NCBI RefSeq assembly: GCF_017876515.1
Contig: NZ_JAGIOC010000001.1
Coordinates: 744,001 to 808,000 of the forward strand
Direction of reading: 5' to 3'
DNA length: 64,000 nt
From: Brachybacterium fresconis
GTDB taxonomy: Bacteria > Actinomycetota > Actinomycetes > Actinomycetales > Dermabacteraceae
The notes below the pieces were generated by a model. That model saw only the letters and a list, made by a program, of their open reading frames with translations. It was not told where the DNA came from and did no database searches. Of the stretch, positions 44,733 through 53,097 are shown piece after piece. The translations under genes were made by a program, and so were the position numbers. How positions within the stretch are numbered: position 1 is the first letter of the stretch; each line of letters opens with the position of its first letter.

Positions 44733-46291
44733 TTCACACCTCCGGCGTAGTAGTCGCCGCCACGGACGTAACCGCCCTGCTCAGCGTTCTCTTCTCGTGG
44801 TGGCCGCAACGCGGCCATCCGGTCCTGGCCGGTCGCCAAAATGGGGTGCAGGTGCGCATAACGCGGCGACCTCACCCTCCCGGCCAGCGCCAGCTGGCAG
44901 GCCGCTTCTACCCGTTCACTGGAGTAGCGGCGCGATAGGCGCAGCACCGCCAGCGCGGCGTCCAGGCCCTGCTCATCGATGGGCACGGACTCGAAGATCC
45001 GGTCGATCACGGTCACGGCTGCGGGGCCGATCCGCTCGGCCCACGCCCTCACTCGTGCAGCGTCCCAGGGCTGGTAACGCTCCCCACCGGGAAGGTCAGC
45101 CTCGTTGGTGCGGTACTCATTGGCCGCAGTCTCCGGCAGCAGCAGGTGGCTGGTCAGCCGCTCGGTGCCGCGATAGACCTCCAACGCCCGGTCGGTGATC
45201 CGCAGATCCACCCGCTCCCCGATATGAGCGAACGGCACCGAGTAGTAGTTCCGTTCCCAGACCACGTGCGCGTTGCGTCCGACCCGGCGGGCATAGACCC
45301 ACCGCGAGATCTCATAGCCCACCGCCGGCAGCACGGTCAGCAACGGCTTCTCCTCCGCGGTGAAGACGCTGGCCCGAGACCCGGGCCGCTTCTGGAACGG
45401 CTCGGCGTTGTACTCGTCCATCCGCTCGGCGACCGCTGCTGTCAACTCCGGCAGCGAGGTGAATCGTCGATCCCGCAGTCCCGCGATGATCCAGGTCGCC
45501 ACGTGCGCGACCGTGTTCTCCACGCTGGCCTTGTCCTTGGGCTTCTTGATCCGGCCGGGAAGGACTGCCGCGGAGTAGTGCGCGGCCATCTCCCGGTAGG
45601 CGTCGTTGAGGACGACCTCGCCCTCGCGGGGATGCTTGATCACCCCGGTCTTGAGGTTGTCCGGCACGACCCGGGGCGTCGACCCGCCGAAGGCCTCGAA
45701 CATCGCCACATGCGCGCGCTGCCAGGTGTCCTGACGCATATCCAGCGCCGGCCAGGCGAACGCGTAGCGGCTAAACGGCAGGCACCCCACGAACAGGTAG
45801 ACCCTGGTCTCCTTCCCGGTGACCGGGTCGCTCAGCGTCATCGTGGGGCCGGACCAGTCGACCTCCACGCTCGCGGCAGCCTTGTGCCCGACCCGGGAGG
45901 CGGCCCCGGTGACCAGGACATGACGCTGGTAGGTCTTGCAGAACCGGTCATAGCCCATCGCCGGATCTCCCGCAGCAGCGCAGGCATCGACGTACTCACC
46001 GTGCAGCAGCTTCAGCGTCACCCCCACCCGGGCCATCTCGCGGTGGGCGCGTTCCCAGTCCGGCTGGGCGAACACGCTCTCATGCTCACCCCGGCCCGGG
46101 AACAACCAGGCATACACCTCCCCGTCAGGGAAGTCGGCGACATCGTCCCAGCTGATCTCGGCCGCGTCTGCAGCTTCCAGTACTGCCGTGATGCTCTTGC
46201 GCGACATGCCCTGCGACGCCGCGATCGCCCGCCCGGACAAGCCCTCCGCCCGCAGCTGCAGCACGAGCTTCGCTCTAATCTTCCGTACCAT
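44729..46291 (-). CDS. istA: IS21 transposase (IstA type)
   Basis: A 520-residue transposase. The N-terminal HTH (LRAEGLSGRAIAASQGMSRK) is followed by the DDE catalytic core: Asp in ASVEVDWSG, Asp in VVPDNLKTGV and Glu in KDKASVENTV. A C-terminal beta-rich region (VGRNAHVVWERNYYSVPFAH) is typical of IS21 IstA. Read with istB from a promoter at the right end of the element. Confidence 0.93.
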   Translation of the reverse strand: MVRKIRAKLVLQLRAEGLSGRAIAASQGMSRKSITAVLEAADAAEISWDDVADFPDGEVYAWLFPGRGEHESVFAQPDWERAHREMARVGVTLKLLHGEYVDACAAAGDPAMGYDRFCKTYQRHVLVTGAASRVGHKAAASVEVDWSGPTMTLSDPVTGKETRVYLFVGCLPFSRYAFAWPALDMRQDTWQRAHVAMFEAFGGSTPRVVPDNLKTGVIKHPREGEVVLNDAYREMAAHYSAAVLPGRIKKPKDKASVENTVAHVATWIIAGLRDRRFTSLPELTAAVAERMDEYNAEPFQKRPGSRASVFTAEEKPLLTVLPAVGYEISRWVYARRVGRNAHVVWERNYYSVPFAHIGERVDLRITDRALEVYRGTERLTSHLLLPETAANEYRTNEADLPGGERYQPWDAARVRAWAERIGPAAVTVIDRIFESVPIDEQGLDAALAVLRLSRRYSSERVEAACQLALAGRVRSPRYAHLHPILATGQDRMAALRPPREENAEQGGYVRGGDYYAGGVK

Positions 46292-46492
46292 TTCCGATTG
46301 CTCCTTCCGCCACGTGCCCTATACACGCGGCGGAAGGAGCCTATGGACGTGGCCCCCAAGCACACCGTCGGTGGCCCCCGAGCGCGCTACACCCCGACTC
46401 GCGCACCGGCCCCGAGACGCGCTACCGACGGACCCCAGTGACGCGAATATTCAGTCGAGGCGCGGGTGCAGTGTCGAGGGCGCGTCGCGGTC

Positions 46493-46915
46493 CTATGAGA
46501 CGTCGGCGGGCGCAGTGCCAGTGTTCGTCTGCCTATTGTTCTCGACCCAGACGGCCAGGGCTCGTTCGTGCTCGCGAAGGCTCTTGATCTGCCGCCGCAC
46601 GTCACGTTGATGCTCGACCAGCAGGGCCAGTTGTTCTTGGCGGGTCGAGTCGCCTTGGGAACGGAGGGCGGCGTACTCACGCATCCGGGCGATCGGCATC
46701 CCGGTCTCTCGTAGCCGGACCAGGAGCCGTATCCATTCGACATCGCTGTGCTGGTAGCGGCGCTGGTTCCCCGTGGTGCGGGCGATGGGGCGGATCGGGC
46801 CGACGCGTTCGTAGTAGCGCAGCGTATGCCCGGTAACGCCGGTGACCTCGGCCATCTCCGCGACCGTCAGCCCTATCGTCTCCAGGTCCTGGCTCTCGGC
46901 GCTGTCATCTACCAC
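46493..46915 (-). CDS. MerR-family transcriptional regulator
   Basis: A 140-residue MerR protein: winged HTH LTVAEMAEVTGVTGHTLRYY followed by ERVGPIRPIARTTGNQRRYQ, and a coiled coil at residues 80-125 (EHQRDVRRQIKSLREHERAL). No Cys cluster for metal is present, so it is more like the organic-signal or MerR-type oxidoreductase regulators. A perfect operator lies just upstream, but the divergent target gene has been lost. Confidence 0.88.
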   Translation of the reverse strand: MVDDSAESQDLETIGLTVAEMAEVTGVTGHTLRYYERVGPIRPIARTTGNQRRYQHSDVEWIRLLVRLRETGMPIARMREYAALRSQGDSTRQEQLALLVEHQRDVRRQIKSLREHERALAVWVENNRQTNTGTAPADVS

Positions 46916-46927
46916 GGTGACGATCCT

Positions 46928-46949
46928 AACTTAGAGTGCGCTCTAAGTT
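46928..46949. promoter_or_regulatory. Perfect MerR operator
   Basis: AACTTAGAG and CTCTAAGTT are perfect 9-bp arms around TGCG, 13-34 bp upstream of the MerR start. The form is a classic MerR-type operator (CTTAGAG..CTCTAAG). In intact arrangements it lies in the -35/-10 spacer of a divergent gene on the plus strand. Here the next 238 bp to the methyltransferase hold no convincing gene (a hydrophobic run near 47042-47140 could be a gene remnant). Confidence 0.82.
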
Positions 46950-47187
46950 TGCACCTCGATCTGCAAGAGGTGTGATCGCTCAGAGGGCGGTGGAGATCGG
47001 GCTGGCTCGGAGGGTCGGCGCGGGGAGGTCTCGGGTTCTGGGTGACGACGCGGCGTGTGCTGCCGCGGGTGGGTCTGCGGCTGGTGGCCCTGCTGGTCGT
47101 GGGGTCGTGCACCTGGCAGGTGTTCGACCTGGTATCGGGCTCCGGTCGGGGTCTGGTGCCGGGTTCCACTGACCTGCCGGAGCCCTC

Positions 47188-48132
47188 ATGCACGACACTG
47201 CCTCCTCCTCGATTCCCCGCCCGCGGATCGGCTCGCTGTTCTCGGGATACGGCGGCCTCGACCTCGCCGTCGAGCACGCCACCGGCGGCGAGACGGTCTG
47301 GTTCTCCGAGCTCAACGAGAACGTCGCCCGCGTCTTCTCCCACCACTGGCCCGACGCGCCGAACCTCGGCGACATCAGCACCATCGACTGGGGCCAGGTC
47401 CCGCCGGTGGACGTCTTGTGCGGCGGGTTTCCGTGCCAGGACATCTCGACGGTCGGCAAGCAGGCCGGTCTCGCACCGGGCACCCGCTCGGGGCTGTGGT
47501 CGTTCATGGCCGCAGCAATCGAGGCGTTGCAACCCCGGCTCGTCGTGATCGAGAACGTGCGCGGGCTGCTCTCGACCCGCGCTGTCCGTCCCGAGATGCA
47601 AGGAGCAACCCCCGATGAACGCAACCCCGACCCCGCAACCGCCGCAATCGCAACCGCCGCGGATGGCGCAACCGCAACCCTTCGCAACCTGGAACCCGAC
47701 CGCTGGGGTCTGGGAGACGGGCCAGCTCGACCTCTTCGGGCACTCGGAGCCGTTCTCGGCGATCTGGCCGACCTGCGGCTCCATGCGCGATGGGTCGGCC
47801 TACCGGCTTCCCGCGTCGGCGCTCCCCACCACAGGTTCCGCGTCTTCATCTTCGCTCACCGCCAAGACTCTGTTCCGGACGCCGCTGGCGACGGACTCCT
47901 CGCGGGGCGGCGAGACCCTGGAACAGGTGCGGGCAAGACGGGGAACGATCGCGCTGTCGCACCAGATCATCGACTTCGCCCTGCACGGACCGGATGGCTC
48001 ACCGACCAAGCAGAACGAGCCGGAGACCCTGTTCGTCCTGATCGAGAACATCTTCGACGCTGGGGACGCTACGCCCACGCCATCGCCTGGCTTCGCCGGT
48101 TTCGTCCGACACCGCTTGTCGGTGAGTTCTGA
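47188..48132 (+). CDS. Truncated C5 DNA-cytosine methyltransferase
   Basis: A 314-residue protein with the 5-methylcytosine methyltransferase order: motif I GSLFSGYGGLDLAVEHA, the catalytic Cys in GGFPCQDIS, the ENV motif in VVIENVRGLL and motif VIII in GAPHHRFRVFIFAHR. The C-terminal motifs IX-X are missing; the frame ends LVGEF at the left end of IS21 element 2. Phage-type actinobacterial enzymes continue about 60 residues further. From 47615 its sequence overlaps another gene in a second frame. Probably inactive, unless the conserved core is enough. Confidence 0.85.
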   Translation: MHDTASSSIPRPRIGSLFSGYGGLDLAVEHATGGETVWFSELNENVARVFSHHWPDAPNLGDISTIDWGQVPPVDVLCGGFPCQDISTVGKQAGLAPGTRSGLWSFMAAAIEALQPRLVVIENVRGLLSTRAVRPEMQGATPDERNPDPATAAIATAADGATATLRNLEPDRWGLGDGPARPLRALGAVLGDLADLRLHARWVGLPASRVGAPHHRFRVFIFAHRQDSVPDAAGDGLLAGRRDPGTGAGKTGNDRAVAPDHRLRPARTGWLTDQAERAGDPVRPDREHLRRWGRYAHAIAWLRRFRPTPLVGEF

Positions 48133-48166
48133 CACCACTCGGGCCGGATCCACGCCGGGGATGTAG
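47615..48166 (+). CDS. Phage-type protein encoded in a second frame inside the methyltransferase gene
   Basis: A 183-residue protein in the +1-shifted frame relative to the methyltransferase. It reads ATWNPTAGVWETGQLDLFGH, SEPFSAIWPTCGSMRDGSAY, RLPASALPTTGSASSSS and SHQIIDFALHG. This pattern (Trp-rich start, WPTSG-MRDG-AYxLP) is familiar from small proteins found beside cytosine methyltransferases in actinophages and islands. An internal ribosome site AAGGAG at 47600-47605 lies nine bases before the ATG. The last residues after 48122 come from the IS. Both frames therefore look coding over more than 500 bp. Function unknown. Confidence 0.65.
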   Translation: MNATPTPQPPQSQPPRMAQPQPFATWNPTAGVWETGQLDLFGHSEPFSAIWPTCGSMRDGSAYRLPASALPTTGSASSSSLTAKTLFRTPLATDSSRGGETLEQVRARRGTIALSHQIIDFALHGPDGSPTKQNEPETLFVLIENIFDAGDATPTPSPGFAGFVRHRLSVSSDTTRAGSTPGM

Positions 48167-48205
48167 GTCTGCGTCGACACCACTGCTCGGGCGTACGACC
48201 TCCGG

Positions 48206-48985
48206 TCAGCTCGTCTGCTTCTTGGTGGCCTGGGCCAGACGATAAGAGTCGGTGCCGGTCTCCAGGATGGTGCCACCGAAGGTAAGCCGGTCGACGATGG
48301 CCGCGCACAACCGGGGGTCGGTGAATGTCTTGGTCCAGCCGCCGAAGGACTCGTTGGACGCGATCGCGACCGAGGCCTTCTCCTCACGCTCGGTGAGGAC
48401 CTGGAAGAGGAGTTCCGCACCGCGGCGGTCGAGCTGCATGTAGCCGAGCTCGTCGATGCACAGCAGGTCGACTCGGCCGTAACGGGCGATGGTCTTGGCG
48501 AGGGTCATCTGGTCGGCTGCTTCGACGAGCTCGTTGGCGAGCTGGGTCGCCAGGGTGTATTTGACGCGGTAGCCGGCCATGGCGGCCTCGGTGCCAAGGG
48601 CGATCAGCAGGTGCGACTTCCCGGTGCCGGAGTCCCCGATCAGACACAGCGGCTGGCCCTTGTGGACCCATTCGCCCTTGGCAAGGGTGTGCACCACGGC
48701 GGGGTCGATGTTCGGGTTGGCGTCGAAGTCGAATGCCCGCAGGGACTTCTCCCGTGGGAACTTGGCCGCCCTGATCCGCCGCTCGGACCGGCGGCGGGCG
48801 CGGTCGTCGCACTCGGCGAGGAGCAATTCGGCGAGGAACCCGCGGTAGGACATCTGCTCACGCCCGGCCCGGTCGGCGTACTCGGTGAAGGAGCCGCGGA
48901 TGGTGGGCATCCTCAGCATCCGGCAGGCCTGGTCGATCGCGGCGTCAGCGGCTTCCTCGGTCATTCCACGGCGCTTGGTGGTCAC
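48206..48985 (-). CDS. istB: IS21 helper ATPase (IstB type)
   Basis: A 259-residue AAA+ ATPase: Walker A LIGDSGTGKSHLL, Walker B VDLLCIDELGYMQLD, EEKASVAIASNESFGGWTKT and VDRLTFGGTILETGTDSYRL. This belongs to the IS21 subgroup of the common IS1415/IS5376 kind and differs from the IstB at 43986-44732. Its ATG overlaps the istA stop by four bases. Confidence 0.94.
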   Translation of the reverse strand: MTTKRRGMTEEAADAAIDQACRMLRMPTIRGSFTEYADRAGREQMSYRGFLAELLLAECDDRARRRSERRIRAAKFPREKSLRAFDFDANPNIDPAVVHTLAKGEWVHKGQPLCLIGDSGTGKSHLLIALGTEAAMAGYRVKYTLATQLANELVEAADQMTLAKTIARYGRVDLLCIDELGYMQLDRRGAELLFQVLTEREEKASVAIASNESFGGWTKTFTDPRLCAAIVDRLTFGGTILETGTDSYRLAQATKKQTS

Positions 48986-50649
48986 GGTGCAGCTCCTTCG
49001 TTCGGGTTCTCGCGACGGTTGGGCAGCAGCTGGTCGTACTTGTCCACGCTCGGCAGTGGGCGAGTGTCGGCTGGGAGGTGTGCGCGCAGCCGGCGCTCGG
49101 TCAGCGATCGCACGGCAGGGGCCTCGCCTTCGCCGTACGCCTCTGAGCCGACATGGGCGGTTGGGTGGTCCAGGGCCGCGTCATCTGCCGTGTCCTCGTG
49201 CTTGCGTGCCTCCAACGCGACCGCGTCCGCGGTCAGCGCACCGGCACGTAGCGCGGTTGCGAGCCCGGCGACGACCTGCTCGTGGGGAAGGTGGCGATGC
49301 AGCATCAGCACCTCGATCAGGGCCCGGGTGCCATCGGCGTCCCCGTGGGCCTTGCATGCCGCTGCCCACCAGGCGTCGTGCACCTGGGTGAACCGTCCCG
49401 ATGCCCGTGCCTGCTCCAACGCTGTTGCTCCGGGGAGCGCGCCGGGTTTGCGGAGGAGGACCTCGAGGTAGTGGTCCAGGTCGACCCGAGTCGCGCCCTT
49501 GGTCATCAGTCGCTCGTGGCGGGCGATCTCGGTCTTGCCGTCGTAGATGATCAGGTCGCTGGCATTGAGAAGCACCCGGGCTTGGCGGCCGACCAGACGC
49601 GCGGGGACGGAGTACTTGTTCATCCTGACCGTGACCTGGGCGTACCGATCCACGCGCGGGGTAAACCACCGGCCGGTCTCGAACACCTCGACAGGTAGTG
49701 GCGCGAGCAGTGGCTGCTCGGTGACGAAGTGCTCCCCGACCGTGCGGGCCCGGGACCCGATCCGGCGAGTCTCGTCTGCCAGGTCCCACTCGTCGACCAA
49801 GCTGTTGAGCTCGGAGAGGGAGTCGACCTCGGGGATGGGGACGAGGTGGTTGCGGCGGAACCAACCGATCTGGCCCTCGACGCCGCCCTTCTCGTGGGCC
49901 CCCTGGATGCCGGGTTGGCAGTAGAACGCCTCGATGCCGTAGTGCGATCGGAACGCCGTCCAGCGGTCGGCCTCGACCCGCTGACGGCTGAACCCAATCA
50001 CGCTCGCGACCGCGGCCTTGAGGTTGTCGTAACGGATCTTCCCGACCGGCACCCCGCCGAGGACGCGGAAGGCGTGGGCGTGGCCTTCGAAGAAGGCTTC
50101 CTGTCCCGCAGAGGCACTGATGCGTTGCACGGCCTTGCCGGAGTAGGAGAGTCGGAGGCTGAACAGCGCGCAAGTGACAAGCTCGCCCCGCAGCCGGATG
50201 GCCACATCACCGAAGTCGACCTCTGCCTCCCTGCCCGGGAGGTGTTCTTGTGGGATGAACGTGGCTGCGGGCTCTCGACCGGCCTCGATCCGGATCTCCC
50301 GGCGTCGGGTCGCGACGTAGTCCCGCACCATCCCGTATGAGATCTCGTGAGCGTCGTGCTCGTCCAGAAGCCGATCGAAGATTCGCTTGGCGGTGTGACG
50401 CTGCTTGCGCGGAGCATCCAGATCGTCCCGCAGCCAGGAATCGATCACCCCGCGGTGTGGATCGATCCTCGATCCACGCTTCGGCTGTGGCTTGCGTGGC
50501 CCCGGCCACGCCGAGGCCTGCGCGGCAGCCACTGTCCGGTACCCCACGCCGTACTTGCGCTGCAGGGCGCGGTTGGACATCCCGGCGCGGACATCGCGCC
50601 GGATTGCGGAGTACAGGTCGACCCTGGACCTACCCGCCGGCACGGACAC
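48982..50649 (-). CDS. istA: IS21 transposase (IstA type)
   Basis: A 555-residue transposase: HTH SAIRRDVRAGMSNRALQRKY, then the DDE core with Asp in EAEVDFGDVAIRL, Asp in GKIRYDNLKAAV and Glu in GAHEKGGVEGQIGWFRRNHL. C-terminal beta region VTVRMNKYSVPARLVGRQAR. The element looks intact and may be active. Confidence 0.94.
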   Translation of the reverse strand: MSVPAGRSRVDLYSAIRRDVRAGMSNRALQRKYGVGYRTVAAAQASAWPGPRKPQPKRGSRIDPHRGVIDSWLRDDLDAPRKQRHTAKRIFDRLLDEHDAHEISYGMVRDYVATRRREIRIEAGREPAATFIPQEHLPGREAEVDFGDVAIRLRGELVTCALFSLRLSYSGKAVQRISASAGQEAFFEGHAHAFRVLGGVPVGKIRYDNLKAAVASVIGFSRQRVEADRWTAFRSHYGIEAFYCQPGIQGAHEKGGVEGQIGWFRRNHLVPIPEVDSLSELNSLVDEWDLADETRRIGSRARTVGEHFVTEQPLLAPLPVEVFETGRWFTPRVDRYAQVTVRMNKYSVPARLVGRQARVLLNASDLIIYDGKTEIARHERLMTKGATRVDLDHYLEVLLRKPGALPGATALEQARASGRFTQVHDAWWAAACKAHGDADGTRALIEVLMLHRHLPHEQVVAGLATALRAGALTADAVALEARKHEDTADDAALDHPTAHVGSEAYGEGEAPAVRSLTERRLRAHLPADTRPLPSVDKYDQLLPNRRENPNEGAAP

Positions 50650-50673
50650 GCCCGTCTTGGGTCGGGCCGGAGG

Positions 50674-51444
50674 TCATCGGCCATTGCCGGAGGTTGGTGT
50701 GCCGAGGCGTTTTGCGATGCCGTCGAGAATCAGGCCGACACCACGCCGGTAGGCACCTTCGGGGTCGTTGGCTTTGCCGGTCTGTTCTCCGAGGGTGCGT
50801 GAGACGCGCGAGGCGGTCGGGAACCGGGTCTGGTCGCCGATCGCGGTGGTCAGGGCCGGTTCGATGTTCGACCACCAGTCGGTGTCGTGGTCTTCGCCCG
50901 GCAGCCTGGAGTCTTGGGCGGCGCGTGTGGCGCGGGCGGTTCCCTGCACCAACGAGAGCAGGGCGGTGAGGGTGTGCTCCATCTCGATGTCGGTGAGCCC
51001 GATTCCGTCCAGGGCGCGCAACTCGGTCTCGTACTTCGTTGAGGCCCCTGGTCCCGGGACTGGGCGTCCGGTAGCGAGGTCGGTGATCCAGGGATGGGCT
51101 TGGCAACTCGCCCAGTTCGCTTCGGCGAGCGCGGTGACGCGTTCCCGCCAGTCCGCGCCCTCGGGGATCGTGACGGCCTCGTAGGTCACGCCGGCGACTT
51201 GATCGAGCATGAGCTCGACGAGTTCGGCACGGCCACCGATGTGTGGATACAGCGCCATCGCGGTGACCCCTGCCTCCTCGGCCAGTCGCCGGATTGTCAC
51301 GGCGTCCAGGCCTTCTCTGTCGGCGAGGTCGACTGCCAGTGTGGTGACGCTTTGGGTGCTGATCCCGCTGCGTGGGCTCACCGGCGAGTCACGCCAGAGC
51401 AGTCCGATCAGCTTGAACTCGTCCACGCCTGTGCGCTTGGCCAT
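50674..51444 (-). CDS. TetR-family regulator of the drug-resistance operon
   Basis: A 256-residue TetR protein. HTH: AVDLADREGLDAVTIRRLAE then EAGVTAMALYPHIGGRAELV. The C-terminal domain contains WRERVTALAEANWASCQAHP, typical of TetR_C domains that control drug exporters. The start at 51444 follows GAGGAGGACAG. Its stop (TGA) is donated by the end of IS21 element 2, so the last residues may not be original. Divergent from the ABC operon with a 25-bp symmetrical operator between. Confidence 0.87.
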   Translation of the reverse strand: MAKRTGVDEFKLIGLLWRDSPVSPRSGISTQSVTTLAVDLADREGLDAVTIRRLAEEAGVTAMALYPHIGGRAELVELMLDQVAGVTYEAVTIPEGADWRERVTALAEANWASCQAHPWITDLATGRPVPGPGASTKYETELRALDGIGLTDIEMEHTLTALLSLVQGTARATRAAQDSRLPGEDHDTDWWSNIEPALTTAIGDQTRFPTASRVSRTLGEQTGKANDPEGAYRRGVGLILDGIAKRLGTPTSGNGR

Positions 51445-51461
51445 CTCTGTCCTCCTCAAAG

Positions 51462-51486
51462 TCTACGATGTATAATACACTGTAGA
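51462..51486. promoter_or_regulatory. 25-bp symmetrical TetR operator overlapping a -10 box
   Basis: Two nested inverted repeats share one centre at 51474: outer arms TCTAC and GTAGA, and the inner TGTATAATACA. TATAAT itself serves as a near-perfect -10. The site is 18 bp from the TetR start and 20 bp from the ATPase start, so one TetR dimer pair would block both promoters. Confidence 0.72.
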
Positions 51487-51505
51487 ACGCGATGAGAGGA
51501 ACAGC

Positions 51506-52288
51506 ATGGATGTCGAGATGAGCCCACCCGGTTCGATCCGGGTCGAGGCGGTGCACAAGACCTTCCCGAGGCGGGACAAGCCCGCGTTGGCCGGGGTCGA
51601 TCTGCGAGTCGACTCCGGCCGGGTGTGCGCACTGCTGGGAGCCAACGGTGCCGGCAAGACGACCTTGGTGCGGATTCTGACGACGCTGACGGGCAAGGAC
51701 TCCGGGACTGTGAGCGTAAATGGCTGGGACGTGGACCGCGATCCTGCACAAGTACGGGCATCGATCGGCGTCGTGGGGCAGTACGCCGCCCTGGACGAGG
51801 TGCTCTCGGCCAGAGAGAACCTGGAACTGTTCGCCCGGCTGATCGGGCTCTCACGTACCGCGGCCCGGTCGCGGGCAGTCACGCTCCTGGAGCAGGCGGG
51901 GCTGAGCGAGCACGGCGGGCAGAAGGTATCCGGGTTCTCCGGTGGCATGCGACGTCGCCTGGACCTCGTGACCTCGATGATCACCCGTCCCGCCGTGCTC
52001 CTCATCGACGAGCCGACGACCGGCCTCGATCCGATCGCCCGTCGCACGATCTGGAACGCGGTGCGCTCGTTGGTGGACGAGGGTACGACGGTCCTGTTGA
52101 CCACGCAGTACCTGGAGGAGGCCGACGAACTGGCCGATGACGTCGTGATCCTGCGCGAGGGTTCCGTAGTCGCCACCGGCACCCCATCGGACTTGAAAGC
52201 AATCGTGGGAGAGCCGCGGATGGAACTGCGCGAACCCACCCTCGAAGACGTCTACCTGCATCTGCATCAAGGAGGCGACGCAGCATGA
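51506..52288 (+). CDS. drrA: DrrA-like drug-export ABC ATPase
   Basis: A 260-residue ATPase: Walker A LGANGAGKTTLVRIL, signature FSGGMRRRLDLVTSM, Walker B LLIDEPTTGLDP and the switch TTQYLEEADELAD, which is the DrrA-type form. A short C-terminal tail (MELREPTLEDVYLHLHQGG) is typical of daunorubicin-resistance ATPases. It energises the next permease and is translationally coupled to it (ATGA). Confidence 0.88.
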   Translation: MDVEMSPPGSIRVEAVHKTFPRRDKPALAGVDLRVDSGRVCALLGANGAGKTTLVRILTTLTGKDSGTVSVNGWDVDRDPAQVRASIGVVGQYAALDEVLSARENLELFARLIGLSRTAARSRAVTLLEQAGLSEHGGQKVSGFSGGMRRRLDLVTSMITRPAVLLIDEPTTGLDPIARRTIWNAVRSLVDEGTTVLLTTQYLEEADELADDVVILREGSVVATGTPSDLKAIVGEPRMELREPTLEDVYLHLHQGGDAA

Positions 52289-53097
52289 GCGCCACGACGA
52301 TCGAGCACCACGGTCCGGCTACGGGCCGCATTCTGCGCGAGGCCGTCATCCTGACCGGCCGCGCGATGCGGCACTGGCGGGCGCGACCGATCACGTTCAG
52401 CATCCAACTGCTCTTCCCCGTCTTGGTCATGCTGCTCATGGGCGGTCTGCTCGGTGGGGCGATCGCCGGCACCACCGGGGACTACATCGTGTTCGTCGTG
52501 CCGGGCATCCTCGCCTTCACCGTGCTCTCGGGAATCGAGACGACAATCACCGCTGTCACCGGAGACGCCGCCAAGACCGTCACCGACCGGTTTCGCACCC
52601 TGCCCATCTCCCGCGGTTCGGTGCTGCTGGGACGGGTCTTCGCTGACATGCTCACTGCCGCCGTGGAACTCGCGGTCGTCACCGCCGCAGGACTGCTGCT
52701 CGGCTGGCGTCCCGAAGGGGGCGTCGCCGATGTTGTGCTCGCCTACGTCCTGCTGCTGTGGCTGAGGTTCGGACTGCTGTGGGCCGGCGTCTGGATCGGG
52801 TTGAAGGCAGGCACACCAGAGGCGGCCACGACCGCCCAGCTTGCGATCTGGCCGGTGGCGTTCCTCTCGACTGTGTTCGTCGATCCGCGCACGATGCCGG
52901 CCTGGCTCGGAGTCGTCGCCGAATGGAACCCCCTGTCGGCGACCGCATCCGCGGCGCGTGAACTGTTCTCGGGCACCGACCTCACCGGGGTTACCTTCGT
53001 CGCCGACCACGCCGTGCTCTTCGCCATCGGCTGGCCGCTCGCGCTGACCGCGGCGTTCATCCCCCTCGCCATTCGTGCCTACCGGAGACTGTCATGA
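52285..53097 (+). CDS. drrB: DrrB-like drug-export ABC permease
   Basis: A 270-residue ABC-2 permease with six transmembrane helices: ITFSIQLLFPVLVMLLMGGL, YIVFVVPGILAFTVLSGIET, VADMLTAAVELAVVTAAGL-like core, LWLRFGLLWAGVWIGLKAGT and two further. FRTLPISRGSVLLGRV is the conserved cytoplasmic segment of DrrB/MdrB-type proteins. Partner of the DrrA-like ATPase. Confidence 0.88.
   Translation: MSATTIEHHGPATGRILREAVILTGRAMRHWRARPITFSIQLLFPVLVMLLMGGLLGGAIAGTTGDYIVFVVPGILAFTVLSGIETTITAVTGDAAKTVTDRFRTLPISRGSVLLGRVFADMLTAAVELAVVTAAGLLLGWRPEGGVADVVLAYVLLLWLRFGLLWAGVWIGLKAGTPEAATTAQLAIWPVAFLSTVFVDPRTMPAWLGVVAEWNPLSATASAARELFSGTDLTGVTFVADHAVLFAIGWPLALTAAFIPLAIRAYRRLS

Larger units (their letters stand above)
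43874..46453 (-). mobile_element. IS21-family element 1
   Basis: A 2580-bp element with short matching ends TGAATATT/AATATTCA and a 5-bp flanking duplication GTCGA (43869-43873 and 46454-46458). Internal GGGGGCCA-type repeats occur near both ends (left at 43909 and 43936 region, right at 46345-46380 region), as expected for IS21 transposase binding sites. It carries istA and istB on the minus strand. Confidence 0.8.
48123..50676 (-). mobile_element. IS21-family element 2
   Basis: An element of about 2554 bp. Ends are set by TGAGTTCTGACACC on the left and by a right end whose complement begins TGACCTCCGG. TCGG (48119-48122 and 50677-50680) could be a 4-bp duplication, but the ends match poorly, so the borders are approximate. 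It cuts the methyltransferase on the left and provides the stop of the TetR gene on the right. Confidence 0.7.

Noticed and set aside
47042-47187. Small membrane-protein gene before the methyltransferase (hydrophobic run LRLVALLVVGSC)
   Set aside because: Its frame would run deep into the methyltransferase gene and it lacks a ribosome site; may be only a remnant.
48119-50680. TCGG as proof of clean IS21 element 2 insertion into one gene
   Set aside because: The gene on the left (methyltransferase) and right (TetR) are different, so a later rearrangement is needed, and a 4-bp match is expected by chance often.
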